Below, piece by piece: positions 34,270 through 44,472 of a DNA stretch of 64,000 nucleotides (within the stretch, counting starts at the first letter, position 1; each line of letters opens with the position of its first letter). The notes under the pieces are model-generated. The model was not told the origin of the DNA, did not search any database, and saw nothing but the letters and a program-made list of their open reading frames with translations. The position numbers were made by a program, and so were the translations under genes. Location of the stretch: contig JASDDO010000026.1 of NCBI GenBank assembly GCA_030015575.1, forward strand, positions 450,965,096 to 451,029,095, read 5' to 3'. Origin of the DNA: Agapanthus africanus (taxonomy: Eukaryota; Streptophyta; Magnoliopsida; Asparagales; Amaryllidaceae).

Positions 34270-34282
34270 TGGTATCAGAGCC
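34270..34282 (+). other. Element B primer-binding site
   Basis: TGGTATCAGAGCC, a perfect initiator tRNA-Met match, 1 nt after the LTR. Confidence 0.95.
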
Positions 34283-34478
34283 TCGCTAAACCACTACTAA
34301 CTTGTTGGCAAAGTGTTAGAAATTCGATCGCCGAAAAAAATCGCAAAACACGTCAAAAAATTGCACTTTTCTGTCGATTTTAAAAACTGGTCCAAAAATT
34401 TTTCCACGGACCATAAAAATACGTGTAGGCTTTTTTGGGAAAACTGTAGAAATTTGGGCGCCTGAGTCGCTCAGAAGA

Positions 34479-34506
34479 CCGCGGATCCGCGGCCGAGTCA
34501 ACTCGG
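34479..34506 (+). other. Palindromic stem-loops, element B leader
   Basis: CCGCGGATCCGCGG is a perfect 14-bp palindrome, followed at once by CCGAGT...ACTCGG. It lies 197 nt after the PBS, where A, C, E and F have their GC-rich stem-loop. Confidence 0.8.
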
Positions 34507-35581
34507 CTGTGCACCAAATTTCTTCTGGGGTTCTCTGTGTTGATTTTGTGATTTTTAAGATAGTTTGTTTCTACCCAGATTTTGCTGAGTACTGTGTTGT
34601 GCTTGGGGTGGTTTCAAATCAAGTTATCGATCGAAATTCTAAGTACTTTTGCTAATCGGATCTTCTGTGATGTAATATATGTACTGAACGTTCACTAATC
34701 GCTATACGTAGATTAGTGGGGGTTATACATATCTGTGATCTGTGATGTTGGTTTGTGTATATGAACTTGTTGGATTGTCGTGATGAATAGCCGAGGATGT
34801 GAGATGAGAGTTTTCATTTTTCATTCAATGTAAAATTTGTAATTTGATGTAATATTATTTTATGGCCGCACATCCGGGTTGAAGTTGTAGCCGCCATTGT
34901 ATATTATTTCTTTTACTGTTTTTGCTCCTAGGATAGACCCAAGGTGGGGTGCACAAACTACCGGGTACTTTGAAGTGCTGAGTGGCCTACTAACGTTGTT
35001 GAGAGAGGTTGCTTCACTTCGGGTACTTGGCGGGTAGTTTGCCGCACCTGTAGGGGTCTAGGGTGGGGTTTGGCTATTCATCGCGACCGTGTAATCCGTC
35101 TTTCGTTGCAGGCTCGAACGAAATGCGGATTCCTAGCATATCCAATGTGTTCATCTGTGATCTGGAATGGCTATCATTGCATCTGACGAATGTAAATATC
35201 TATATATGATATCTAGTAGGCGTTGCTTATGTTTTGCATCCGCGCTAGTCCAGCCCCCGCTCTGTCGTTAGTTAAGTAACCTAACGGTTGATGACGGGGC
35301 CCAGTGACGAATGCGAATGGCATAAGCGTACGTCATATTTTCATTGTTTTCTGCAATGGTAGGATTAATTGATGGGACGCATTATAATAATGCAAAGAAA
35401 AATAAACCAAAGCTGAATCGTTGGAACAATTTCAAAACCACTCGGTATTTTCAAAAACAGAAAAAATTTTAAAACGCGGAGCTTAAACCACTCCTTTTAA
35501 AAGCTATCAAGGTTCCTTCGAATATATCATGTTCACTACGTTCACGGTTTCGCCAAAACCATTCGTAGCCCTCCGTCGTTT

Positions 35582-35817
35582 CATATGAATATTCAATAGT
35601 ATTCAAGCTATGTTTGTTGGCCTTAGTCAAGGCATAGTGATTGGTAGCTGCTGGGTATTCATATGTTGCATAGATAGATACATTGGTTTGGGACAGTCGT
35701 ATTACTTTGTTGGCCATAGTCAAGGGTATATACGGGTGAGTTCAAATCAACCTGGACAATGACGGGTAGAACTTGACATATGACTTATGATTTGTTGGCC
35801 TTAGTCAAAGTCATAAG
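35582..35817 (+). other. Three-hairpin array, element B leader
   Basis: Hairpin 1 (35582-35665): outer CATATGAATA/TATTCATATG, inner CTATG/CATAG. Hairpin 2 (35698-35734): CGTAT...GTATATACG. Hairpin 3 (35784-35817): CTTATGA/TCATAAG. All three present TTGTTGGCC(T/A)TAGTCAA in the loop. Stem bases differ from A while pairing is kept. Confidence 0.78.
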
Positions 35818-36278
35818 AGCATGGGGCAAAAATCCACATCGGGAGTTTCTAAAGAAACTGAAACTTGCTAGTGCTGCATACCATTTGGAGTTTGATAATG
35901 TTGGTAGGATTCCTTCAGCATTATCACACAATGATATTTGGATCCCGATCCTACTTTGAGTATCCGCTACTCCTCGGGAGACTTTTCACTTAACGATCAA
36001 TGCTATAAACCAAGTAGGTACCTAGAAAGGTGTTAGCGGGGCTACGCCCACAGGGAAATGAGGTTATTTAATTAAGGAACTTCGCGAAAGCGTCGTAAAA
36101 CCTCCCTCGAAGTACCGACACCGGCCTGGCTGAAAGGTTAAGCAAGTATTGTACTGTGAGATCAATCCCGACTAATACTTCTTTTATGGTTTGGGGAAGG
36201 ATTCGAGAAACAGTGGGAGCCATCCTGTTTAGATAAACTAAAAACCAATCTAAACTTGCAAGAGCATCATGCTAAGTG

Positions 36279-36304
36279 TTTTCTTCTCTCTCTCTTAATT
36301 GCAG
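36279..36304 (+). promoter_or_regulatory. Putative 3' splice acceptor before gag, element B
   Basis: TTTTCTTCTCTCTCTCTT then AATTGCAG|CGACC, a textbook pyrimidine tract plus CAG. The gag ATG follows 40 nt later. A branch-like CTAA lies about 50 nt upstream. Confidence 0.55.
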
Positions 36305-36344
36305 CGACCCAGTGACCAGACATAGGTTACATCAAGATAATAAA

Positions 36345-39300
36345 ATGACTGAATCTGACTGTTATGACTGGCAAAGCTCTGTCCAGATGTCCATTACCCA
36401 TGACAAGCTGGGACACCTCCTAACTAATCAAACCCCTGCCGTCTCAGGACCAGTTTCCCCTGTCACGGATATTGATATCCGTAAGACATCGGAAAAAGAC
36501 TGTGCGAATGCTAAGTGTCTCGTATTGGCCTCAGTTGATGGTGCATACCAGAGGCAGTAAGAGAAGATGGACTTAGCTTCTGTCTTCCTCCATAACAAAG
36601 ATTTATATGGAGAGCAATCTCGTATCGCAAGATATGAGACCTCGAACGAATTGTTTCAAGCGAGGTTGGCTTTCGGGTCATCTGTAGGGGACAACGTCCT
36701 TACAGAGACTAGCTATTTTGATGAGCTCACGGACCTGAAGACCACGTTGAAGAACGGGTCAAGTACTGACTTGATTCTACAGTCTCTACCCTCTACTTAT
36801 ACCCTGAAGGAAACCAGGGAAGAAGGAGGAAAGGGAAGGGCAAAAGTTTCGGGACAAGATATAATAAAAGAGGGACGTTCCTATTGTTACGGGAATGAAC
36901 ATTAGCAGAAGGATTGCAGGGCTAGAAAAGCCAGTAGCCAGGATTCGAAGCATGTTGTGGCTTCGGCTTCGGGTGTGTTTGTAATAGAAAACTGTATGTC
37001 AATTAACCCTACTTCCTGGGTATTGGATACCGGATCAGGATCTCACATCTGTAATTTATTACAGGCTCTGAGAAACCGTAGAGTTATCAGGATAGGTGAT
37101 ATGACTCTCAGGGTTGCCAACGGAATGAGCGTGGACGCTGAATCCGTAGGGGAATATCATCTTGGATTGACAACTGGGCAGATTTTGAATCTGCATAACT
37201 GTTTGTATGTACCTAGTATGGCTTGTAATATCATATCTGTATCCATACTTTCTAAGGAAGGATATGATTTTACTTTTGTAAGCGGTGTGGTCCACATCCA
37301 CCTAAATCAAGTTCTGATTGGGTCAGGTACATTAGAAAACGGAATATACGTACTGAATCAAGCTCAGGTTTTCAGTGTCTAGAACACACTTAAAAGAAAG
37401 TCTCCGGACACAAATCAGGCTTTCTTATGGCATTGTAGACTGGGTCACATTAATGAGACACGGTTAACAAAGTTACATAAAGAAGGATACTTGAATCCGT
37501 TCGAGTATCAGTCTTATGCTACTTGTGAATCTTGTATCATGGGAAAGATGACAAAGACTCCGTTCACTGGACACGGAGTAAGAGCGAGCGAGCTCTTGGA
37601 ACTCATACACAGTGATGTGTGTGGTCCAATGTCTACGCATGCACGAAGTGGTTATTCATACTTCATTACTTTTACAGATGACTTCTCTAGGTATGGACAT
37701 GTCTTCCTGATGAAGCATAAATCCGAGGCCTTTGAGAAATTTCGGGAATACAATAATGAAGTTGAAAAACAAACAGGCAAAAGTATCAAGACACTGAGAT
37801 CTGATCGAGGTGGTGAATACTTGAGTGTCGAGTTTTTGGACTACTTAAAAGAGAATAGAATTCTCTCTCAGCTTACTCCTCCATACACACCACAACACAA
37901 CGGTGTATCGGAAAGGCGGAATCGAATTCTATTGGATATGGTTCGTTCCATGATGAGTAAGACTGAGTTACCGCGATCTTTCTGGGGGTATGCACTAGAA
38001 ACAGCTGCATATCTTTTGAACCAAGTTCCCACTAAGTCAGTGCCTACCACACCATATCAGATGTGGAGTGGGAAGAAACCCTGTCTTAAACACTTTAAGA
38101 CATGGGGATGTCCAGCTTTTGTCAAAAAGTAGCATGCGGACAAGCTTGAGGCACGCTCAGTACAGTGTAAGTTTGTAGGACACCCAAAGAACTCCAAGGG
38201 GTATGTTTTCTATTATGCAGTGGAGCAAAAGGTCTTTGTTTCTCGTCATGCCCGCTTCTTGGAAACTGAGTTTTTAGAAAATCAGATAAGTGGGAGCGCA
38301 ATAGAACTGGAAGAAATTCCAGAACCAAAAGCTATTACTGAAAGCTTGGTAGAACCAGAAGTTTCAGGAGAACCGGACATCCCAGCGCCACTCTGCAGGA
38401 GTAGTAGGCAGTCTCATCCGCCCGAGAGATACTACGGTTTTCTCATAGACGGTGAGAGGATTGCGTCATTGAAAATGATGAGCCTACTAGCTTCCAGCAA
38501 GCTATTCAGAGCAGTACCTCAGTAAAATGGCTGGATGCAATGCGGACCGAGATGGAGTCCATGTACACCAACAAAGTTTGGACTTTGGACATTGCTCCAG
38601 AAGGGGTAAAACCCGTAGGCTGCAAATGGATCTTCAGAAAGAAGATTGGTGTAGATGGGCAGGTTGAAACCTATAAAAATAGACTTGTTGCAAAGGGTTT
38701 TCGTCAAAGACCTGGTTTGGACTATGACGAAACCTTTTCTCCAGTGGCTATGCTCAAATCCATTCGGATCCTTCATGCCATTGCTGCCTTCCACGATTAT
38801 GAGATCTGGCAGATGGACGTAAAGACGGCTTTTCTAAATGGAAATTTGGAAGAGTTCGTCTATATGGATCAGCCGGAGGGTTTCATTCAGAGTGGGAGCA
38901 GCGGTAAAGTATGCAAGTTGCTTAAGTCCATTTATGGACTGAAGCAGGCATCGCGGAGTTGGAACATCTGCTTTGATGATACTGTCAATGAATTCGACTT
39001 TATCAAAAATCCGGATGAACCATGCATTTACAGTAAGATTGTAGGGAGAACTGTGGTATTCCTCGTCTTGTACGTGGATGACATTCTCCTAATAGGAAAT
39101 GACATTCCTATGCTACAGTCAGTCAAAGGATTCTTATCACAGAGGTTCTCCATGAAGGACCTAGGCGATGCCAACTACATTCTGGGGATCCAGATCTATC
39201 GTGATAGATCTAAGAGGATGTTGGGACTTTCGCAGTCAAGGTACATCGACACCATACTGAAACGATTCTGTATGGAAGATTCAAAGCGCGATAATTTACC

Positions 39301-40056
39301 GTCTTGTCACGGAATCACCCTCTCCAAAGAGATGTCTCGCAAGACTGATTTGGAAAGGGCTCGCATGTCATCTATACCCTACGCATCTGCGGTAGGATCT
39401 ATAATGTATATGATGTTGTGTACCAGATCAGATGTAGCATACGCACTGAGCGTGTAAGCCGGTATCAGTCAGACCAAGGGGAGAAACACTGGATAGCAGT
39501 AAAGAACATTCTCAAGTACCTGAGAAGGACTAAGGAGATGTTCTTGGTGTATGGCGGAAAAGACCTCCAGATCGAGGCCTTTGCAGACTCCAGCTTCCAG
39601 AGTGACAAGGATGACTCCAAGTCCATGTCAGGTTATGTCTTTACCCTCATTGGAGGGGCGGTTTGCTGGAAGAGCTCCAAGCAGGAAACCGTTGCTGACT
39701 CAACTATGGAAGCGGAGTACATAGCTGCTTGCGATGCCGCAAAGGAAGCTGTCTGGATGAAGAAGTTCCTCACGGAGCTTCAGGTGGTTCCTACTATTGT
39801 TGATCCAATACCGTTGTATTGTGACAACAACGGCGCTATAGCTTTAGCGAAGGAACCCAGATCCCATCAGAAGTCCAGACACATTTTGAGGAGGTACCAC
39901 CTGATCAGGGAGATCGTAGATCGCCGGGAGATCGAGGTGAAGAGAGTAGATTCGAAGAATAACACTGCAGATCCATTCACGAAGGCCATAGCCCAGACTC
40001 AGTTCGAGCGGCTGATCGAGATGATAGATCTTCGATACGCCAGTACATGGCCCTAG
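36345..40056 (+). pseudogene. Element B Ty1/copia gag-pol, lightly damaged
   Basis: Starts MTESDCYDWQ. Gag runs to about 36950, with the LILQSLPSTY motif and a damaged zinc knuckle (YCYGNEH, stop, QKDC). Protease reads WVLDTGSGSHICN with intact DTG (about 37010). The pre-integrase finger is WHCRLGHINETRL. Integrase (about 37560-38200) has HSDVCGPM, FTDDFSRYG and SDRGGEYLS. RT (38540-39450) has WQMDVKTAFLNG and YVDDILLIG. RNase H (39418-40056) has SMSGYVFTLIGGAVCW, MEAEY and DNNGAIALA. Damage: in-frame stops near 36558, 36903, 37380 and 38130, a frameshift near 38522 and another near 39455. The uninterrupted RT (305 codons) and RNase H (212 codons) frames make it the closest thing here to a functional polyprotein. 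Confidence 0.94.
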
Positions 40057-40070
40057 TGCAAGTGGGAGAT
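40055..40070 (+). other. Element B polypurine tract
   Basis: AGTGCAAGTGGGAGAT, identical to A's and C's, directly before the 3' LTR. It overlaps the last codon of RNase H. Confidence 0.9.
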
Positions 40071-40438
40071 TGTTGGTGTATATGCCCTAGAGGCCATTAC
40101 TGTATCATACTAGTTTATATATTACTTAATGGAAGCTTGGAATATTCATAGTTGTATAGACAATCTTGCTCAAAATGGTAGTATGCTACTTGGATTGTTT
40201 CTACTTTAATATGTGCATGTGTTTCTTTTAGCATATCGCTTATACATATTAGTAGAGCCCTTAGGATCTTTGCTTGATTACCAGCGTTGTGATGGCAGTC
40301 ACACTTGTGGGGGCTGGGTAATCTACAAGCACATCCTTATACAGGTCCCTAGTCATAGGATTATCGAGACGGGGCATCGATACTCTGGAGTAGACTAGCG
40401 TATGCGCTTCTCATCCCAGCAGGGGAGATGGTCTGTCC
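40071..40438 (+). repeat. Element B 3' LTR, left part
   Basis: Starts TGTTGGTGTATATGCCC and matches 32200-32566. It is interrupted at TGTCC (40434-40438) by element C and resumes at 49667. Confidence 0.94.
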
Positions 40439-42158
40439 TGTTGGAGATAGTGCCCTCAAAGTCAATTATTGGATCGCAGGTACGTGATTGCAATAATTGA
40501 GGCAGGACCTATACCGATATGACAGTCTTGCTCGAGATGATAGTATGCTATCTGGTTTGTCTTTATCATCGTATACATGCTTTAGTTCACTATTGTATGA
40601 TGATAGAGCCCATAGGATTCTTGCTTGACTACCAGCAGTATGATGGCGATCATATACGTGGGAGCTGGGGTCTATAAGCACATCCTTAAAAGTGTCCCTA
40701 GTCATGGGAGTTTCGAGACAAGGCATCGATACTCCAAAGTAGACTAGTGTATACAGTCGAGACCCCGACGAGGGGCGGTGGCCGGTCTCACAAGCCACTG
40801 GTGTCAGTTTGATCACCTAAGATGTATACAGGTGCTCATTGAGTTATGAGTACACCGGACAGGACTCGCCGAGAATCTGCTAGTTGGTATTATACATATC
40901 GTCATATAGCAATTCCCTGGTGACATGTATACAGGTTAGTTCATCGACCTGAGATCGTCATTTGTCTCGTGTGAGTTCCCACTGTGCTTAGATTACTACC
41001 CTACCATGCTCAAAGGAGTTATGCAAACAGGTTTTAGTTGGGTACAGTCCCGAGCCACATTGGAGGCAAGTGAGCGGATCGTCGGGGATTCGTCTCTCCC
41101 GGTATTGGGGGTTGATGTCGCGTAGTGCACGGGGGGCCATCATTAGGAATCCTCGGCCGAGGTAGTGGAGAATTACTTATTTGGATCAGTAGTTTCTCAG
41201 GTGGTGATGGGCTTCATGCCGACACGATTTATCGCGTCATTAGGGGTCTGACTTTATCCACCCCCACAGACTCGATATGCGATACTCTTTAGACGAATGG
41301 AGCGGACTGTATATACATTGTCACTGTCAGGCTCAGTAGGGATTATGGATGAGTTTGCTCGTCAGCTTCCCTTCCAATCAATACATAGGCAAACCGTTAC
41401 GTACAGCTTGTATCTCTGACGTGCTAGAGGTTATACCCAGTGCCAGTGTGTTGATGAGTCATTAGAGTCCCCCACAGACACTTTTTCAAGTTCGGGCGAA
41501 ACGTTGTAGAGGCCGTATGGTGATATGGCAAGGTTTGGAAAAAGCACGTGCGTTTTCACACGTGTCGTTTTTCGGACAGATAATACTGGTAGGCTTTGGT
41601 TTAAGCCGGAACCCAGTATTATACTGTGTAGATATAATATCATTGTCTCAGTTGCATTTGTATTCGGTCGTAATACAACTGCGGGTATGTTTATACTGAT
41701 ATGGGGTTATCCTGAAATCCGTTTCAGGATCACTTTTGGAAGTTGTCAGTTTTCAGTTTTCTATCAGCCGTATTTAACATTTGGTTAAATGCGGATTTAT
41801 CTTTTGTTGATGAGGGTGAGTCATGGTTCTAGAAGGTTCTACATTTGGTGATAAGGCTTGATGATTCTTTGTTAGCATTAATTGTTCCATTAATGTTTTG
41901 GTGACTAAGGTTAATGAGTCATGCTTTACATTATTGTGTTCATACTAGGTGTTATGATAAGTTTGTGCTTATGGTCACCTCCCCCTCTCTTGTGAGAGAT
42001 ATGGTTGTTGATTGATTTCATTTGAGAAAAGATGTAGTTTGTTAGTTTAGCTTTAATGGCAGATCCGGGTTACGGTACGCGATAGCGCCAGTTTGTAAAA
42101 AATTTTTGTTCCGCATTTGGCGTCTGTTAGACGGCCGGGGCGCTACCGTGGACTTACA
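40439..42158 (+). repeat. Element C 5' LTR (1720 bp, internally altered)
   Basis: Aligns with 47575-49661 except near 41991-42036. There about 45 bp (TTGTGAGAGATATGGTTG...) replace about 410 bp that the 3' LTR has at 49125-49535. The replaced part includes the stretch before the transcribed 3' end of the LTR. Confidence 0.93.
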
Positions 42159-42159
42159 G

Positions 42160-42172
42160 TGGTATCAGAGCC
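42160..42172 (+). other. Element C primer-binding site
   Basis: TGGTATCAGAGCC, perfect, 1 nt after the LTR end. Confidence 0.95.
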
Positions 42173-42370
42173 TCACCATTAAGCTATACTAACTTGTACT
42201 AACACGTTTAAAAGATCGATCGAACGGAATTTCCGAAATCACATTTTTCAAGCACCTGGGTTTCTGTCGATTTTTTAAAGTGTCTAAAAATAATTTAACA
42301 TATCACAGAAAAGCGTGCAGGGTTTTTTAAGCACACTGGAAAAATTTGGACACGTGTTCCCATAAGATCA

Positions 42371-42415
42371 CCGCGGATCCGCGGTCAAACCTAGGGTTTG
42401 ACTGCGGAACCGCGG
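42371..42415 (+). other. GC-rich palindromic stem-loop, element C leader
   Basis: The left arm begins CCGCGGATCCGCGGTCAAAC and the right arm ends TTTGACTGCGGAACCGCGG. Some 21 pairs close a 2-nt gap with very few mismatches, the strongest of the set. It begins 199 nt after the PBS. Confidence 0.85.
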
Positions 42416-42895
42416 CGCTTTAGTGGGAACAGTGTACCATTTTTTTCCAGAGAGCTTATATGTGGAAATTGTGGTTTTTGGTATAATTCTTTTAGGCCCA
42501 GTTTTTTGTTACTGTACAGCCGATGTTTGTGGGGCCCACTTCGTGAAATTTAGTCGATCGAAATTTTAAACTTGTTAATATGCAGTATTTACATTATATC
42601 TCCGACCGGGAATGTCATTTGATCGGTAAACCGCGTCTAATTGATATAGTTCTTTTAGACGGGTTTGCGAACGTGACTTTCGTGTTGATGTTCTGTGTTG
42701 TGCTGTGATGTTGCGGATATGTCGTGGTGGATAGCAGTGTGCAATGGTAGTGCAGTTTGGATTTATTTGTACATTTGATATTGCGGGGCGAGCGTCCAAC
42801 ATGTGGACTGCCGTCACTACCTGTTTGTATAATATTCTTTTGGGGAACGACCGGGTCGAGGTCGATGTACCCGTTGTACATATTTTTATTTCTGT

Positions 42896-43160
42896 ACTAG
42901 GTTTATCCCGCGAAGGAGTGCACGGATAGCCGGGTTCTGGAGGGCAACGGGTCTGTATCTCATGGCTTTGAGAGGCAAAGGGACCTTACTCTAGAATTGG
43001 CAGACTATTCGCCGCACTCGTAGGGGGTACAGGTTGACCCAAGGAGGGGTGTTCAATTTACCGGATTCCGTGAAGTGCCGGGTGTTCCATTCACTATGCT
43101 GTGGGGGACTACCTCGCTTCAGGTTTTGGCGGGTAACTTGCCGCACCCGTAGGGGTCTAG
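42896..43160 (+). repeat. Diverged direct duplication in element C leader
   Basis: Unit 1 (42896-43023) has GGGTTCTGGAG, CTCTAGAATTGGCAG and CCGCACTCGTAGGGG. Unit 2 (43024-43160) has TTGACCCAAGG, GTGAAGTGCCGGGTG and TTGCCGCACCCGTAGGGGT. Unit 1 is closer to the A/F leader and unit 2 to the B leader. Confidence 0.7.
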
Positions 43161-43589
43161 GTTTCATTGCACAGGCTATCCATACGACCAGGGGAACGTC
43201 GGGTTTCAGTAGCGGCTCTGTGAAACCCGGGGATCCCAGATTATCTGTATTGTTCTGTGATGCTTATTACTTTTCTGTAATGCTGCATATTATCATGTCT
43301 GGAGCGATTATTGTATATTGGTATATATACTATTAGATGTTGTATATGTTTTACACCCGCGCTAGTCCAGCCCCCGCTCTGTCGTTAGTTAAGTAACCTA
43401 ACGGGTGATGACGGGACCCAGTGGCGAATGCGGATGGCATATACGTACATATTATTTTCGTTCTTTTCTGGTGTGATTGATTGATGGGACTGCATTGATT
43501 CTTATCAATGCAAGGATAAAACAAACCTATATTTGAAGTTGTTGGAACAAATTTTAAAAAGTGTTATTACAAAGATGTTTCCTTTTGTT

Positions 43590-43675
43590 TTGCATAACGG
43601 TATTTAGTTAGAATATCCTGCACCTCATTCGACGAGGCAAGGGCCGAGATCCCTTCACCGGGAGTGACCCCTTGG
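43590..43675 (+). other. Covarying leader RNA module, copy C1
   Basis: P2 CCTCATTCGACGAGG. P3 is CAAGGG/CCCTTG, where other copies have AAAGAG/CTCTTT or AAAGGA/TCCTTT. P1 ATT/AAT. Confidence 0.8.
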
Positions 43676-43727
43676 TCAGAAGTTTGCGTCAGGGTAATAA
43701 CTTTACATATAGTCGATTACAAGTTAC

Positions 43728-43815
43728 TTTGCATCGCGGTATTCAGTTGGAATATCCTGCACCTCATTCCACGAGGAAAGAGCCGAGATCCCTTCACCGG
43801 GAGTGACCTCTTTAG
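43728..43815 (+). other. Covarying leader RNA module, copy C2
   Basis: P1 GTATTC/GAATATC, P2 CCTCATTCCACGAGG, P3 AAAGAG/CTCTTT around TCCC...GGGA. Confidence 0.78.
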
Positions 43816-43940
43816 AAAAACGTTTTCGTCACTATATTTTTATAAAAGCTATCAGTTTCCTTCAACGAGATCAAGTTCATTACGTTAAAGTTTTTTCGCC
43901 AAAAACCAGCCGTAGCCCTCCGTCATTTCTTGTGGATGGT

Positions 43941-44168
43941 CAGTAGTATTCAAGCTATGTATTTTGACCTAACGCCAAGGCATAGTGATTGGTAGCTGCT
44001 GGGTATTCATTTGTTGCATAGATAGATGCGTTGGTTTGGGACAGTCGTTCTGTCATACTTGGCCCTTCGTCAAGGGCATGTGCGGGTGAGTTCAAATTAA
44101 CCTGGATAATGACGGATAGAACTTGACATGTGACTTATGATATTTTAACCTAACGCCAAGGTCATAAG
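43941..44168 (+). other. Three-hairpin array, element C leader
   Basis: Hairpin 1 (43941-44001): CAGTAG/CTGCTG outer, CTATG/CATAG inner. Hairpin 2 (44054-44080): core GCCCTT/AAGGGC. Hairpin 3 (44134-44168): CTTATGA/TCATAAG. Loops 1 and 3 read ACCTAACGCCAAG. Confidence 0.72.
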
Positions 44169-44445
44169 AGCATGGGGAAAAAATCATATCAGGAGTTTCT
44201 AAAGAAACTAAAACTTGTCAAGTTTGCGCATACCTTCTGGAGTGTGATAACTTGAGTGGCTTCCATCAAGTTATCATGCGATGAGAGTTGGATCCCGATT
44301 CCCACTGATGAGTTGGTTTACTCTTTGGGTGATCCCGACTAATTCTTCTTTCAGGTTTGGAGGAGAATTTGAGATTACAGTGGGAGGTTTCCTGATTAGA
44401 TAAAGTGATAACCATTCTGATCTAGGTTAGAGTGCGCGCAGAGTG

Positions 44446-44472
44446 CTTCTTTTCTCTCTCTCTCTTTGGCAG
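44446..44472 (+). promoter_or_regulatory. Putative 3' splice acceptor, element C
   Basis: TTCTTTTCTCTCTCTCTCTTT then GGCAG|CGACC, the same design as in B. Confidence 0.5.

Larger units (their letters stand above)
34283..36304 (+). other. Element B leader, 2.0 kb, non-coding and structured
   Basis: Holds a palindrome (34479-34506), the ATAGACCCAAGG block (34930-35060), the invariant hairpin block (35240-35287), the three-hairpin array (35582-35817), a purine tract CAGTGGGAGCC (36211-36221) and the pyrimidine-AG site (36279-36304). It lacks the 85-nt module present twice in A, C, E and F. No long open frame. Confidence 0.78.
42173..44472 (+). other. Element C leader, 2.3 kb, mosaic
   Basis: Contains the GC stem-loop (42371-42415), a doubled CCAAGG/TAGGGGT block (42896-43160) whose first half resembles A's version and second half B's, the invariant hairpin block (43356-43404), two 85-nt modules, the hairpin array and the pyrimidine-AG site. 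No long open frame. Confidence 0.78.

Noticed and set aside
40466-40816. A 116-codon minus-strand frame, repeated at 47602-47952
   Set aside because: Same reason: it is LTR sequence of element C duplicated in the partner LTR, with no codon-type conservation visible.
43590-43815. Possible hammerhead ribozyme, as in plant retrozymes
   Set aside because: The CUGANGA and GAAA core elements are not present together, and there is no NUH cleavage site at a three-way junction. The helices differ from the hammerhead layout.
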